NCBI RefSeq assembly: GCF_040095835.1
Contig: NZ_JBBMFT010000001.1
Coordinates: 496,001 to 560,000 of the forward strand
Direction of reading: 5' to 3'
Source: Flavonifractor hominis
GTDB lineage: Bacteria > Bacillota > Clostridia > Oscillospirales > Oscillospiraceae
Length of the DNA stretch: 64,000 nt
Shown: piece after piece, positions 57,518 through 64,000 of the stretch
Position numbering within the stretch: position 1 is the first letter of the stretch
Layout: each line of letters begins with the position of its first letter
Program-made: the position numbers and the translations under genes
Notes under the pieces: model-generated
The model's database searches: none
What the model was told of the DNA's origin: nothing
Seen by the model: the letters and a program-made list of their open reading frames with translations, nothing else

Positions 57518-58270
57518 ATGGCAGTGCAGCAGACAGCTGGCAGAGATGCTCTGGGCGAATTTGCGCCCAAATTTGCAGAATTGAATGACGATGTATTGTT
57601 TGGCCAAGTCTGGAACCGGGAGGATAAACTCTCCCTGCGGGACCGTTCCCTCGTCACTGTAGTAGCCTTAATGTCCCAGGGGTTAGTGGACAGCTCGTTC
57701 CAGTACCATCTGACCACCGCCAAACAAAACGGCATCACCCGGCAGGAAATCGCAGAAATCCTGACTCATGCGGCTTTTTACGCCGGCTGGCCCAAGGCCT
57801 GGGCGGCCTTCCGTATGGCGAAAGAGGTCTGGGCCGTGGATGCTGGCGCGGATGGCAAGACGCAGCACCAGAACGAGATGGTCTTCCCCATCGGTGCCCC
57901 TAACGACAGCTTTGCCCAGTATTTTGTGGGTCAGAGCTATTTGCAGCCCCTCTCCACCTCTCAGGTTGGGGTATATAACGTCACTTTTGAGCCGGGTTGC
58001 CGCAACAACTGGCACGTCCACCACGCCGACCAGGGCGGCGGGCAAATTCTCATCTGTGTGGCCGGCCGGGGCTACTATCAGGAGTGGGGAAAAAAGGCCC
58101 GGGAACTGCATCCGGGGGATGTGGTCAACATCCCCACCGGTGTAAAACACTGGCACGGCGCAGCTCCAAACAGTTGGTTCTCTCATTTGGCTCTGGAAGT
58201 GCCCGGCAAGAACTGTTCCAACCAGTGGCTGGAGGCTGTTACCGATGAGGAGTACGGCGCGCTTTCTTGA
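57518..58270 (+). CDS. Carboxymuconolactone decarboxylase and cupin fusion
   Basis: 250 residues. The N-terminal AhpD-like part (about 1-105) has LSLRDRSLVTVVALMSQG and ITRQEIAEILTHAAFYAGWP, the CMD signature; the usual CxxC is absent. The C-terminal cupin (about 150-250) has CRNNWHVHHADQGGGQ with metal-binding His and GDVVNIPTGVKHWHGAA. Last gene of the LysR-controlled operon. Role in aromatic or redox metabolism is only inference. Confidence 0.88.
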   Translation: MAVQQTAGRDALGEFAPKFAELNDDVLFGQVWNREDKLSLRDRSLVTVVALMSQGLVDSSFQYHLTTAKQNGITRQEIAEILTHAAFYAGWPKAWAAFRMAKEVWAVDAGADGKTQHQNEMVFPIGAPNDSFAQYFVGQSYLQPLSTSQVGVYNVTFEPGCRNNWHVHHADQGGGQILICVAGRGYYQEWGKKARELHPGDVVNIPTGVKHWHGAAPNSWFSHLALEVPGKNCSNQWLEAVTDEEYGALS

Positions 58271-58322
58271 GCAAGAATGCCGTATATACTCTGCAAAAGA
58301 GTCAAACCACAGGATTACCACT

Positions 58323-58357
58323 AAAAATGCCGGACAGGTTCCCTGTCCGGCATTTTA
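58323..58357. terminator. Bidirectional intrinsic terminator
   Basis: AAATGCCGGACAGG pairs perfectly with its complement around TTC, followed by TTTATTT; shared with the convergent oleate hydratase gene. Confidence 0.85.
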
Positions 58358-58383
58358 TTTAAACTGCATCTGTCAGCAGCGGT

Positions 58384-60342
58384 TTACTGCATCCCATCCC
58401 GAAGAACAGCATGGTCCCACAGCAGTTTTTCCAGCACCGTCCCTTTGATCCATTTCAGCGCCGGCTTTTTCAGCAGGTTCAAGGGCCCGGGCAATTCCAT
58501 CTCCAGAGGCGATCTGCCGTCCATCAGGCACACGGAGCTGTCCAACAACGCTCGGATGTCATATACGCTGCCCCACACTTCGGGCACCCCCCGGTCCACA
58601 TCCAGCAGGCCATACACCGCCTCCATAGCCGTGCGCACCGAATACTCCGTAGTAAACACCGTATCTCGCGGGGTTTCAGCAAACTGGCCTAGAAACGCAA
58701 AGTTGACACAGCCGTCTGGGATGACGTCCGGGCGGTCTCCTTTGGCCCGTGGCATGAAAAAGGCGGTAATATAAGGCATCATAGTAGGTACGCACACGGC
58801 GCTCTCTTCCGCCAGCTGCGGGATCTGCTCCACCGGAACGCCAATGTGATAGAGCCACTCCTGGGTGATCTCTCTACCGGTGCATTCCCTCATGGGCTTT
58901 TTCACATAGTCGCCCGGCACGTCAGTGAACAGGCCGTACACCCACACGCACACCTTTTCCGGATCCTGTTCCTTGAACTGGCCCTGACGGTTGATGGTCC
59001 AGCTCATCAGCCACTTGGAATCCTGGCAGCTGACGATGCCTCCTGTAACCACCCTGCCCATTCTTGGATCCCGCTTGCAGATATTCGTAAGATAGGGCAG
59101 GATTTTGTCGTCCAGGGTGGTGATGGTGGCGGACTCCCAATTGGTCTTCTTCACATCGGAGCAGAATTTCTCCGGCCGGCCAAATGCCGGATCCTGCCGG
59201 GCAATGTTCTTCCACAAACTCCAGCAGCCACTGGTGCGTACCTCCGCGTCACCATTGGGGGCATGGTCCTGATCCCCGTAAATAGTCCCTTCGGTGCAGG
59301 AGCCATTGGTAACAAACACCAGATCGTTTTCACTCAGAACAATCCCCTGTTCCACACCTCTGACCTTGCACTCAATGGCGGTCGCCACCTTTTTGCCGTC
59401 CTTGATGTCAAAGAGAACGTTGGTCACCTCGGTGCCAAACCGGAAGTCCACCCCGGCTTCTTCCAGATATCTCTGCATGGGAAGAATCAGTGATTCATAC
59501 TGGTTATAACGGGTAAACTTCAGTGCACTGAAGTCGGGCAGGCCGGCAATATGGTGGATAAACCGCTGAAAATAGAGCTTCATCTCCAACGCACTGTGCC
59601 AGTTTTCAAAGGCAAACATGGTCCGCCAGTAAAGCCAGAAGGTGGAGGAAAGCACCTCATCGTCAAACACATCCTCAATGGTCTTGTCGTACAACTGCTC
59701 ATCCGGAGTCAGGAAAAGTTTGACGATCTCCATGCAGCCCTTCTGACTTAGGTTGAATTTTCCATCGGTGTGGGCATCCTGCCCCCGGTTCACCGTAGCG
59801 CGGCACAGTGAGTAGTTGGGATCGTGTTTATTGAGCCAATAGAACTCATCCAGGACGGAGGCTCCGGGGGTCTCCAAAGAAGGGATGGAACGGAACAGAT
59901 CCCACAGACATTCGAAATGGTCCTCCATCTCCCGTCCGCCCCGCATGATATAACCCCGGGTAGGGTCATAGATCCCGTCACATGCACCGCCGGCCACATC
60001 CATAGCTTCTAAAATATGGATGTTATGACCTGGCATTTGACCATCCCGCACCAAAAAGCAAGCCGCAGCCAGAGCAGCCAGGCCGCTGCCTACAATATAG
60101 GCGCTCTTATCGTCCACCCCCTCCGGCTTCTCCGGGCGCGCAAAGGCCTCATAGTTTCCGCTGGAGTAGTAAATGCCCTTGCGGTTTTTCCCGTGACGTC
60201 CCAACTCCGTATTGCGATAACTGCCGCACTCCCCTGCCGGCGTCTTTTTGTTCTGGACCGCTTTCCTCGCCAATGCCACAGCCGCCCCTGCGCCTGCCAG
60301 ACCTGCGGCTGCAGCAGCCCATTTTTCCATATGTTTTGCCAT
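58384..60342 (-). CDS. ohyA: Oleate hydratase
   Basis: 652 residues from the ATG after GGAAGG. After an alanine-rich N-terminal segment, the FAD-binding loop is YIVGSGLAALAAACFLVRDG (about 82-101), then ILEAMDVAGGACDG and TRGYIMRGGREMEDHFECLW, the signature of oleate hydratases, which add water to the double bond of oleate to give 10-hydroxystearate. It is a membrane-associated FAD enzyme in gut Firmicutes and helps detoxify unsaturated fatty acids. The adjacent TetR regulator (60489) is a likely sensor. Confidence 0.94.
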   Translation of the reverse strand: MAKHMEKWAAAAAGLAGAGAAVALARKAVQNKKTPAGECGSYRNTELGRHGKNRKGIYYSSGNYEAFARPEKPEGVDDKSAYIVGSGLAALAAACFLVRDGQMPGHNIHILEAMDVAGGACDGIYDPTRGYIMRGGREMEDHFECLWDLFRSIPSLETPGASVLDEFYWLNKHDPNYSLCRATVNRGQDAHTDGKFNLSQKGCMEIVKLFLTPDEQLYDKTIEDVFDDEVLSSTFWLYWRTMFAFENWHSALEMKLYFQRFIHHIAGLPDFSALKFTRYNQYESLILPMQRYLEEAGVDFRFGTEVTNVLFDIKDGKKVATAIECKVRGVEQGIVLSENDLVFVTNGSCTEGTIYGDQDHAPNGDAEVRTSGCWSLWKNIARQDPAFGRPEKFCSDVKKTNWESATITTLDDKILPYLTNICKRDPRMGRVVTGGIVSCQDSKWLMSWTINRQGQFKEQDPEKVCVWVYGLFTDVPGDYVKKPMRECTGREITQEWLYHIGVPVEQIPQLAEESAVCVPTMMPYITAFFMPRAKGDRPDVIPDGCVNFAFLGQFAETPRDTVFTTEYSVRTAMEAVYGLLDVDRGVPEVWGSVYDIRALLDSSVCLMDGRSPLEMELPGPLNLLKKPALKWIKGTVLEKLLWDHAVLRDGMQ

Positions 60343-60435
60343 TCTGATTGCCTTCCTTTCCCGATTCCGCTCTTTTGCGGCCCGGTTTTTGATCGTGGCT
60401 TTATCCTACTCTCTCTCTTCTCATACCGCCATTTA

Positions 60436-60480
60436 CAAATAAGGCCGGGTGATCAAAGTTTGATCACCCGGCCTTATTTG
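60436..60480. terminator. Terminator between TetR and oleate hydratase
   Basis: CAAATAAGGCCGGGTGATCA and its complement, near-perfect palindrome with a two-base centre; ends the TetR gene. Confidence 0.85.
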
Positions 60481-60488
60481 TAAGACAT

Positions 60489-61049
60489 TTACCTAATCGC
60501 TATAAAATTTTGTATGGAGTTGGAGATATTGCCCCGCATGGTGGCACTGACTTTTTCAACGATAGCAGATGGGTCGGCCTGCATTCCCTGCCGGATCCAG
60601 TCCAGCATAATCCCTACAAAGCTGTATTTGTAAAACTCTGCAATAAAGACCTTATCTGCTTCGGAAATCTCCACGCCTTGACTCTTTTCGTCCACTACGC
60701 CCCGGATAAGCCCATAGGTCAGCTGAAAGAGGAAATGTTCCATCTGTTCCCTTGGTATACAGCGGTAGGCATTCAGAATGAAGGGCTTGTTTTCCAGTAC
60801 CGCGTCAAAGATCTGCTGAAGGCCCTCCTGCCAGGTATCACAGGTCTTTTTCCCCTGCAGAGCGCGGGAGGCATCCTCCACACAGACCCATTCTACCAAA
60901 TCGTAGATATCTTTGAAGTGGTAATAGAACGTCATGCGGCTGATGCCGCACTCTTCTGTAATATCCCGAATGGTGATTTTGTCCAGCGGTTTTTTCAGCA
61001 TCATTCGCTTCAGAGATGCCTCCAGTGCCTGTTTGGTGGTGTTGGACAT
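60489..61049 (-). CDS. TetR-family regulator (DhaS-like)
   Basis: 186 residues from the ATG eight bases after AAGGAG; a GTG at 61058 would overlap the WYL stop. The HTH is ITIRDITEECGISRMTFYYH (about 27-46), then FKDIYDLVEWVCVEDA; the C-terminal domain resembles the dihydroxyacetone-kinase regulator DhaS. Likely regulates oleate hydratase next door in response to fatty acids, by position only. A terminator separates the two. Confidence 0.87.
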   Translation of the reverse strand: MSNTTKQALEASLKRMMLKKPLDKITIRDITEECGISRMTFYYHFKDIYDLVEWVCVEDASRALQGKKTCDTWQEGLQQIFDAVLENKPFILNAYRCIPREQMEHFLFQLTYGLIRGVVDEKSQGVEISEADKVFIAEFYKYSFVGIMLDWIRQGMQADPSAIVEKVSATMRGNISNSIQNFIAIR

Positions 61050-61054
61050 GCTTG

Positions 61055-61990
61055 TCACTCCTTCTGTGGGGTTGTCTGCTTCGGAGAGAATGCCTCTCTC
61101 TGCGCGCTGATACGCCGCTTCAAATGTGCCAGAAAGTCGGCAGGCGCCCGCACCTCCAGCATAGGGCCAAATGAGAGGACCCGGATCAGCAGCTCGGTCT
61201 CGTCACTTTTGTCATACCACAGCTTGATCTCGTAGCACTGCTCATCCAGTTTTCGCGTTGTCTTTTCAAAATGAGAAAAATGCAGCAGGACCCGCTCCAG
61301 TGCATTGCGCTCATCATGCAGGAGCATCGTCAGCTCTACTTCTTTGTCCCGGGGCAGGGAAAACGCCGCAGGATCATAGGGCTCCAGCAGCTCACAGGTG
61401 CGGATACGGGCTACGTTCAACATATGCAGACGGCCTTCAGACACAGCCAGAAGGCGAAATTTGTCGTCTTTTGCGGAATACTCCAGCTGATATGGTCTGC
61501 ATACCACACGGCGGGCCGCACCGCTTCGGCTCCGGAACCCGATTTGCAGGCAGCGCCCCTCCCGCACTGCCCGCAGGAGCGTGCGAAAACAACGGATATA
61601 GGTTTCGTCGCTATAGGGATCGCCATCATTATAGCGGTCATAGTAGACGAATACATCGGGACTGTACAGCGGTTCCACATCCTCCAATCCGGTTGTATCC
61701 GGGGCAAACAGGGCGATCCGCGGATCGGACAGCAGCGCTTTCAGCCAGCGCTTTTCCAACATAGTAACAGGCATGGTTGGTTTATGGTGCAGAACGGTAT
61801 GCATCATATCGTCCAGCAGAGGCCACTGCTTCTGCCTGAGCGCCGCCGGGATGGCCAGCGTACTTTCTGAAAACGCCTTCTCCCGCACCCGCTCGGTCAG
61901 ACTGGCCCCGGTCAGGCGTCCCTCTACCGCTTCGGCCAGGATCGCGGACAGAACCTGGAAATAGCTTCCGTAGATCTCACTGAACACCAT
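61055..61990 (-). CDS. WYL-domain protein
   Basis: 311 residues from the ATG at 61990, which is eight bases after GGAGG; a start at 62005 also overlaps the upstream gene. The WYL domain (about 150-240) has LQIGFRSRSGAARRVVCRPY and DDKFRLLAVSEGRLHMLNVA. No clear HTH is seen at the N-terminus. It overlaps the other WYL gene, so the two proteins are translated together and may form a complex. Confidence 0.83.
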   Translation of the reverse strand: MVFSEIYGSYFQVLSAILAEAVEGRLTGASLTERVREKAFSESTLAIPAALRQKQWPLLDDMMHTVLHHKPTMPVTMLEKRWLKALLSDPRIALFAPDTTGLEDVEPLYSPDVFVYYDRYNDGDPYSDETYIRCFRTLLRAVREGRCLQIGFRSRSGAARRVVCRPYQLEYSAKDDKFRLLAVSEGRLHMLNVARIRTCELLEPYDPAAFSLPRDKEVELTMLLHDERNALERVLLHFSHFEKTTRKLDEQCYEIKLWYDKSDETELLIRVLSFGPMLEVRAPADFLAHLKRRISAQREAFSPKQTTPQKE

Positions 61991-63224
61991 TCCCGTTGCC
62001 TCCATACATCGCGCTCATCTGTGCAAGGTCCTGGTAAAAGGTCTCCACTACATGGGGATTGCTGCAGTTGAGTGCTACAATACGGCCAATGAAGGTGCGT
62101 ATCCATGGCAGCATCTCCACAGCGTCATAGACATCTGCGGAAAAGCGGGCGGTGTGTTCATCGATGCGCACGACGCTGCCGTGGCGTTTTTCCCGCTCCA
62201 ACCGCTGAACGATGAACTCCTCCCCCTGGTCAAAGCGTATCGTCATCTCCACATGATCCAAATGATATCCCGAGCCGGTTGATACCCCCCATAGGTGCCG
62301 GTCAAACCGTTCCTGATTGCCCAGATACCGGTCATACTCCTCTTCTACGCTTCCAGTCTGGACCGTTTGGATCGCATCCAGGCGGAAAAATGCCATCTGT
62401 CTGGCACGATAATGATAGCCCAACAAATACTGACGCCCGGATTGTGTTCCCACATATAACTTCAAGGGACAGACCGTGCGCACATAATCTCTTCCATTGC
62501 GCAGACTCTTTATCGTCAGTGTAACGCTTCTTCGTTCTGATATAGCCTGCAGCAGCTGGCACAACAGCTCGCTGTCCAGGGCGTGAAGGATGTAATGGTG
62601 TTTGAATCGGAACAGATCTTCTCCCCCGTCCAGCCGATCCAGCAAAAAGGAGCCAATCACTCCCGCAGGATCTTCCTCAGAGAAAAAGGCCAACGCATCC
62701 GACCAGGAAGACAGCGCAAGCCGCTCGTCATCCGTCCGACGGTAACATACTTCCCGTCCCCGTTTCTCGGAACAGAGCAATCCCAGCGCTACATATTCCT
62801 TCAGCTTCTTTCGTACGGTGGACTCGTCCAGAGAAAAGGAACCATCAAACCGGGAGAGATAGTCCTCTCCAATCCGGTCCACGATCTCGCGGGCGGAACG
62901 TGCGCACCCATCGGCCAGAAGATCCAGAAGATAAAAATGCAAGGTAACATCCTTATCCGTAAAACTCTTTGCCTTCAAGGCTCGATAAAGCGGATTGTGC
63001 GGGATCCGCCGGCTGTCTACCGACAAAAACACGCTTTTTCCGGCAGCATCCTGGCGAAACTCCATGTACTCACCCAGCCAACTTTCGATGCGGCGGCGTT
63101 CGTTGTCATAGCTGCGCGCACTCTTGGCATCATACTCTCCACGGCTTTTAAAGCCATAGACGTAAAACTGCCTCATGTAGTCGCGGATCCGTCCAAAATC
63201 CTTGATCAGCTCACTGTACGCCAT
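61977..63224 (-). CDS. WYL-domain transcriptional regulator
   Basis: 415 residues from the ATG after GGGGAGG; a GTG at 63233 is too close to it. An N-terminal winged-helix region (about 1-170, DSRRIPHNPLYRALKAKSFT and DESTVRKKLKEYVALGLLCS) precedes the WYL domain (about 235-310, RRSVTLTIKSLRNGRDYVRT and GRQYLLGYHYRARQMAFFRL). Many WYL proteins bind single-stranded nucleic acid or nucleotides. Divergent from the tRNA-like RNA and slipin gene, which are the plausible targets. Confidence 0.87.
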   Translation of the reverse strand: MAYSELIKDFGRIRDYMRQFYVYGFKSRGEYDAKSARSYDNERRRIESWLGEYMEFRQDAAGKSVFLSVDSRRIPHNPLYRALKAKSFTDKDVTLHFYLLDLLADGCARSAREIVDRIGEDYLSRFDGSFSLDESTVRKKLKEYVALGLLCSEKRGREVCYRRTDDERLALSSWSDALAFFSEEDPAGVIGSFLLDRLDGGEDLFRFKHHYILHALDSELLCQLLQAISERRSVTLTIKSLRNGRDYVRTVCPLKLYVGTQSGRQYLLGYHYRARQMAFFRLDAIQTVQTGSVEEEYDRYLGNQERFDRHLWGVSTGSGYHLDHVEMTIRFDQGEEFIVQRLEREKRHGSVVRIDEHTARFSADVYDAVEMLPWIRTFIGRIVALNCSNPHVVETFYQDLAQMSAMYGGNGNGVQ

Positions 63225-63446
63225 ATACCGCACCTCCCCTGGCCGCTTTTTGTCTTCATCTTACCACAGGCTGCACAGGATGAAAAGAATCTCTCCTCTC
63301 TTCGGTTCGTGTTCGCAACTTTTTTTCCATGAACAAGAGCCATCTCCCTGGTAAGATATGCCTTGCAAGGGCCGGTGTTTGCAGTCACCACGGTGCACCA
63401 GGAGATGCCGACGTGCATGCCGTCAGGCCCTGTATGCAGCATCGTC
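63225..63446. other. Divergent intergenic region before the tRNA-like RNA
   Basis: No gene. A T7 run (63320-63326) and AT-rich sequence could hold promoters for the RNA or the WYL operon, but no consensus boxes are clear. Confidence 0.35.
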
Positions 63447-63590
63447 AGAGAGACATGGGGACGTAACGTCCCTGCATCGCGGGTTCGAATCCCGCCCGCA
63501 TCCACAGATGCGGCCAGTGGTTTGGTACTGCCCGTAGCGGCACGCAAAAATGCTCACCCTTCCCCATGCTCCTTCTCTCGGAAGGAGCAC
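63447..63590 (+). ncRNA. Structured RNA with permuted tRNA-like module (candidate Y RNA)
   Basis: Order 5'-3': outer helix strand CATGGGGA (63454-63461); T-arm GCGGG-TTCGAAT-CCCGC (63479-63495) with canonical T-loop; acceptor-like helix CCGCATC (63496-63502), closed by CACA and GATGCGG (63507-63513); D-arm CAGT-GGTTTGGT-ACTG (63515-63530) with the GG pair; then TCCCCATG (63561-63568), closing the outer helix. The halves of a tRNA are thus in permuted order with the acceptor end capped. The ends are approximate. Bacterial YrlA Y RNAs have this kind of tRNA-mimic module and are encoded near RtcB or Rsr. Not a normal tRNA: no anticodon loop with U33 and no CCA. Confidence 0.55.
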
Positions 63591-63720
63591 ACCGCAGACC
63601 GTGCGCCCTGTCCGGGGGGCGGATACCGCGTCAGTCACGCAGCCGGGCCAGAAGCAGCGCTTTCCGCCCGCCGCGTGCTTCGCTCAAGTCATCGGCCGCG
63701 CACGGTCCGCCGGGGAACTA
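63568..63720 (+). ncRNA. Second structured stretch between the tRNA-like RNA and the slipin gene
   Basis: GCTCCTT…AAGGAGC forms a local hairpin (63568-63588). GACCGTGCG (63597-63605) pairs with CGCACGGTC (63699-63707), enclosing several GC-rich stems such as GCGT-CAGTC-ACGC (about 63628-63640). May be part of the same RNA, a second RNA, or the slipin 5' leader. No ORF with a ribosome site. Confidence 0.4.
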
Positions 63721-63753
63721 CAACCACACAGTAAGCCTTTGGAGGATATCAAT

Positions 63754-64000
63754 ATGAAAAAAATTGTAATTAACGACAATCAGCGTGGCCTGCTGTTCCA
63801 GAGCGGCCGCTTTGTCAAACCGTTGGGCTCCGGCAAATATCGTGTGTTCGGCAGCCGTGAGATCGAGGTATTGCCCCTGGATGCCATGCTGACCTCAGAA
63901 AAATGTCCGCTGGATATTCTGCTCTCCAACCCCGCCGTCGCGGAACAGACCACCGTCGTGGAGGTAGGGGATCAACAGCTTGGATTACACTTTACCAATG
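63754..64000 (+). CDS. Slipin-family (SPFH/band 7) protein, truncated by window end
   Basis: The first 82 codons after GGAGG are visible. MKKIVINDNQRGLLFQSGRF, KPLGSGKYRVF and TTVVEVGDQQLGLHFTN match the start of cytosolic slipin-type SPFH proteins. Related proteins are encoded with RtcB RNA ligase genes in several bacteria. The downstream partners lie outside the window. This is the only gene seen downstream of the structured RNA. Confidence 0.75.
   Translation, partial: MKKIVINDNQRGLLFQSGRFVKPLGSGKYRVFGSREIEVLPLDAMLTSEKCPLDILLSNPAVAEQTTVVEVGDQQLGLHFTN

Noticed and set aside
63404..63505. Reading the T-arm at 63479 as part of an ordinary long-arm tRNA (Ser, Leu or selenocysteine)
   Set aside because: The upstream sequence gives no proper acceptor, D-arm or anticodon stem; pairing GATGCCG with CCGCATC leaves a mismatch and a length near 100 bases. 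The permuted fold explains all elements.
63423..63638. Minus-strand open frame across the tRNA-like region
   Set aside because: It is the typical translation of a tRNA T-arm and has no ribosome site; the region is better explained as structured RNA.
1..64000. CRISPR arrays, rRNA, and known riboswitches
   Set aside because: No regularly spaced direct repeats, rRNA-like sequence or recognisable riboswitch cores were seen.

Overview
The window reads as chromosome of a fairly GC-rich Firmicute of the Clostridia, probably a gut Oscillospiraceae relative. This rests on strong AGGAGG-type ribosome binding sites, many four-base ATGA gene overlaps, the gene families present (EFR1 ferredoxin, DUF3795, TipAS-MerR, PadR, Vat-like acetyltransferases, oleate hydratase) and a clostridial-style mobilizable element. 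Lineage is inference; there is no rRNA here. Most genes are accessory: one- or two-component regulators placed next to small efflux, acetyltransferase, flavodoxin-like or hydrolase genes.

Layout. 0.2-4.3 kb: a ROK-family protein, trmB, a degenerate tRNA-Pro copy beside an intact tRNA-Pro(UGG), and small DUF1801/DUF3795/XRE genes. 4.3-6.7 kb (minus): a MATE exporter and Vat-like acetyltransferase operon behind a leader with a 30-codon ORF and an intrinsic terminator, which looks like ribosome-mediated attenuation. 6.8-15.9 kb: EFR1 flavodoxin-ferredoxin, MerR with a truncated lipoprotein gene, LysR/flavodoxin pair, GNAT/YoaP/DHFR-like operon facing a WYL-regulator operon, XRE membrane regulator and AraC-GyrI regulator. 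16-20.3 kb: DUF3089 lipoprotein, TetR unit, a truncated ABC permease, TipAS-type MerR with a textbook 19-bp-spacer promoter, and a CAT-like acetyltransferase. 20.4-26.2 kb: OmpR/histidine kinase, methyltransferase and MacB-like ABC transporter. 26.3-38.2 kb: PadR with a double flavodoxin, transporters, a second TetR paralogue, and a run of small metabolic genes ending in a DUF5714-arsenate reductase fusion. 38.4-41.7 kb: XRE, a third Vat-like gene, DUF2200, macro-domain and P-loop kinase genes.

42.68-50.30 kb is an integrated mobilizable element of about 7.6 kb. It carries a serine recombinase, MobV relaxase, RepA-like initiator, XRE regulator and a Mef-type macrolide exporter with its own leader peptide and attenuators. 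It splits a small membrane-protein gene. Joining the flanks at a shared GT dinucleotide restores a 153-codon reading frame, and the ends are 20-bp inverted repeats with one mismatch. The split gene sits in a TetR operon with two identical palindromic operators, so the insertion separates the regulator from its distal target.

51.5-58.3 kb: MarR/FUSC pair, decayed gene fragments, and a LysR divergent from a five-gene acetyltransferase/flavodoxin/hydrolase/lipoprotein/cupin operon. 58.4-63.2 kb (minus): oleate hydratase, TetR and two WYL-domain regulators. 63.35-64 kb (plus): a structured non-coding stretch containing a T-arm, a closed acceptor-like helix and a D-arm in circularly permuted tRNA order, just upstream of a truncated slipin/SPFH gene. 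This resembles the tRNA-mimic module of bacterial Y RNAs linked to RtcB/Rsr RNA-repair loci and is the most novel item in the window.
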